Positions 22,261 to 22,891 of a DNA stretch of 22,891 nt are shown here, in pieces. Where the stretch lies: NCBI GenBank assembly GCA_946188175.1, contig CAMHUJ010000002.1, positions 1 through 22,891 on the forward strand, in the 5' to 3' direction. Position numbers and translations under genes: made by a program. Source of the stretch: an uncultured Ruminococcus sp. (GTDB lineage: Bacteria > Bacillota > Clostridia > Oscillospirales > Ruminococcaceae). The notes beneath the pieces were generated by a model. It searched no databases and had not been told where the DNA came from. It worked only from the letters and a program-made list of their open reading frames with translations. How positions within the stretch are numbered: the first letter of the stretch is position 1; each line of letters begins with the position of its first letter.

Positions 22261-22891
22261 GATTGCAACGCTGTTTCCGGAGATGTGCGAGGCAGTGCTT
22301 TCCGAGAGCATCATCGGCAGAGCGCGCGCAAAGGGCGCAATTACGGTCAACTGCCACCAGATTCGCGCCTATACGAAGGATAAGCATAACCGTGTCGATG
22401 ATTCGCCGTTCGGCGGCGGCATGGGCATGGTGATGCAGGCGCAGCCGGTCTATGACTGCTGGCAGGCGGTCAAAGCGCAGTCGGAGCTGCCGATGCATAC
22501 GATTTATCTTTCGCCGAAGGGCAGCGTCCTGACGCAGCAGCGTGTGCGCGAGCTGGCGGAGCTGCCGCGGCTGTTTCTGCTCTGCGGGCATTATGAAGGC
22601 ATCGATCAGCGCGTCATTGACCGGATCGTCGATGAGGAAATCTCGATCGGTGACTATGTTGTGACGGGCGGTGAGCTGCCGGCTCTCATCCTGACGGATG
22701 CCGTCGCGCGGATGTGTGAGCATGTTCTGCCCGCGCCGGATGCCTATGAAGACGAGTCCCATCTCAACGGTTTGCTGGAATACCCCCAGTATACCAGACC
22801 GGAAATCTGGGAGGGCGAGGGCGTGCCGCCGGTCTTACTCAGCGGACATCACAAAAACATTGCACAGTGGCGTTCGGAACAAAGTCAGGAG
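22250..22891 (+). CDS. trmD: tRNA (guanine-N1)-methyltransferase, 3' end cut by window
   Basis: 214 codons are present with no stop before the window edge; the family is usually about 240-250 residues, so only a short C-terminal part is missing. TrmD methylates G37 of tRNAs reading CNN codons and prevents +1 frameshifting. SPOUT-knot motifs are visible: DDSPFGGGMGMVMQ (50-63), LLCGHYEGIDQRV (110-122) and ISIGDYVVTGGELPALILTD (131-150), then GLLEYPQYTRPEIW and VPPVLLSGHHKNIAQWR. At the position of the catalytic Asp (D169 in the Haemophilus and E. coli enzymes) this protein has E169 in YEDESHLNG. The ATG at 22250 overlaps rimM by 11 bases and has AAGGGA upstream. Confidence 0.96.
   Translation, partial: MQIEIATLFPEMCEAVLSESIIGRARAKGAITVNCHQIRAYTKDKHNRVDDSPFGGGMGMVMQAQPVYDCWQAVKAQSELPMHTIYLSPKGSVLTQQRVRELAELPRLFLLCGHYEGIDQRVIDRIVDEEISIGDYVVTGGELPALILTDAVARMCEHVLPAPDAYEDESHLNGLLEYPQYTRPEIWEGEGVPPVLLSGHHKNIAQWRSEQSQE

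Overview
This window looks like a chromosomal segment of a moderately GC-rich anaerobic Firmicute, most likely a Ruminococcus-type member of the Oscillospiraceae. The reasons are strong AGGAGG-type ribosome binding sites, sigma-70 promoters with near-consensus boxes, a dgt-dnaG-rpoD cluster, and a secreted protein that joins a cohesin-like domain to a dockerin, the building blocks of cellulosome-type assemblies. The genus is an inference from gene content; no rRNA gene is present.

Layout. Minus strand, 1-6639: a truncated ECF sigma factor gene (1-465), a 400-base gap that seems to carry a plus-strand non-coding RNA (about 618-864), then the macromolecular-synthesis cluster read dgt -> dnaG -> rpoD copy 1 -> rpoD copy 2 (5894 down to 866). 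Next comes a COG2426 small membrane exporter-like gene (6639-6082) with its own promoter and terminator. Plus strand, 6976-10652: an ABC-2 exporter of one ATPase and two NatB/YhaP-type permeases whose genes overlap. Plus strand, 10755-12626: rpsB-tsf with an extended -10 promoter, a folded leader and a terminator. Plus strand, 12766-13796: a secreted cohesin-dockerin protein similar in plan to the adaptor scaffoldin ScaC. Then glyA (13911-15164) and a CPA2-type cation/proton antiporter (15247-16566), which converges with and overlaps a minus-strand membrane-anchored protein (17397-16561). Plus strand, 17507-18804: maf and a metallo-beta-lactamase-fold hydrolase. Minus strand, 20213-18808: two DUF2975 membrane proteins and a YozG-like XRE regulator under one strong promoter flanked by 13-base direct repeats. 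Plus strand, 20331-22891: prfB without the usual frameshift site, then rimM and a truncated trmD.

Functionally most of the window is information processing: sigma factors, primase, S2 and EF-Ts, RF2, rRNA maturation and tRNA methylation. Membrane and cell-surface functions are placed between these. I did not find a clearly new defence or mobile system, and no insertion sequence, CRISPR array, tRNA or rRNA. The best candidates for something undescribed are the structured intergenic RNA, the tandem principal sigma factor pair, the isolated scaffoldin-like gene, and the DUF2975-DUF2975-XRE operon with its candidate operator.
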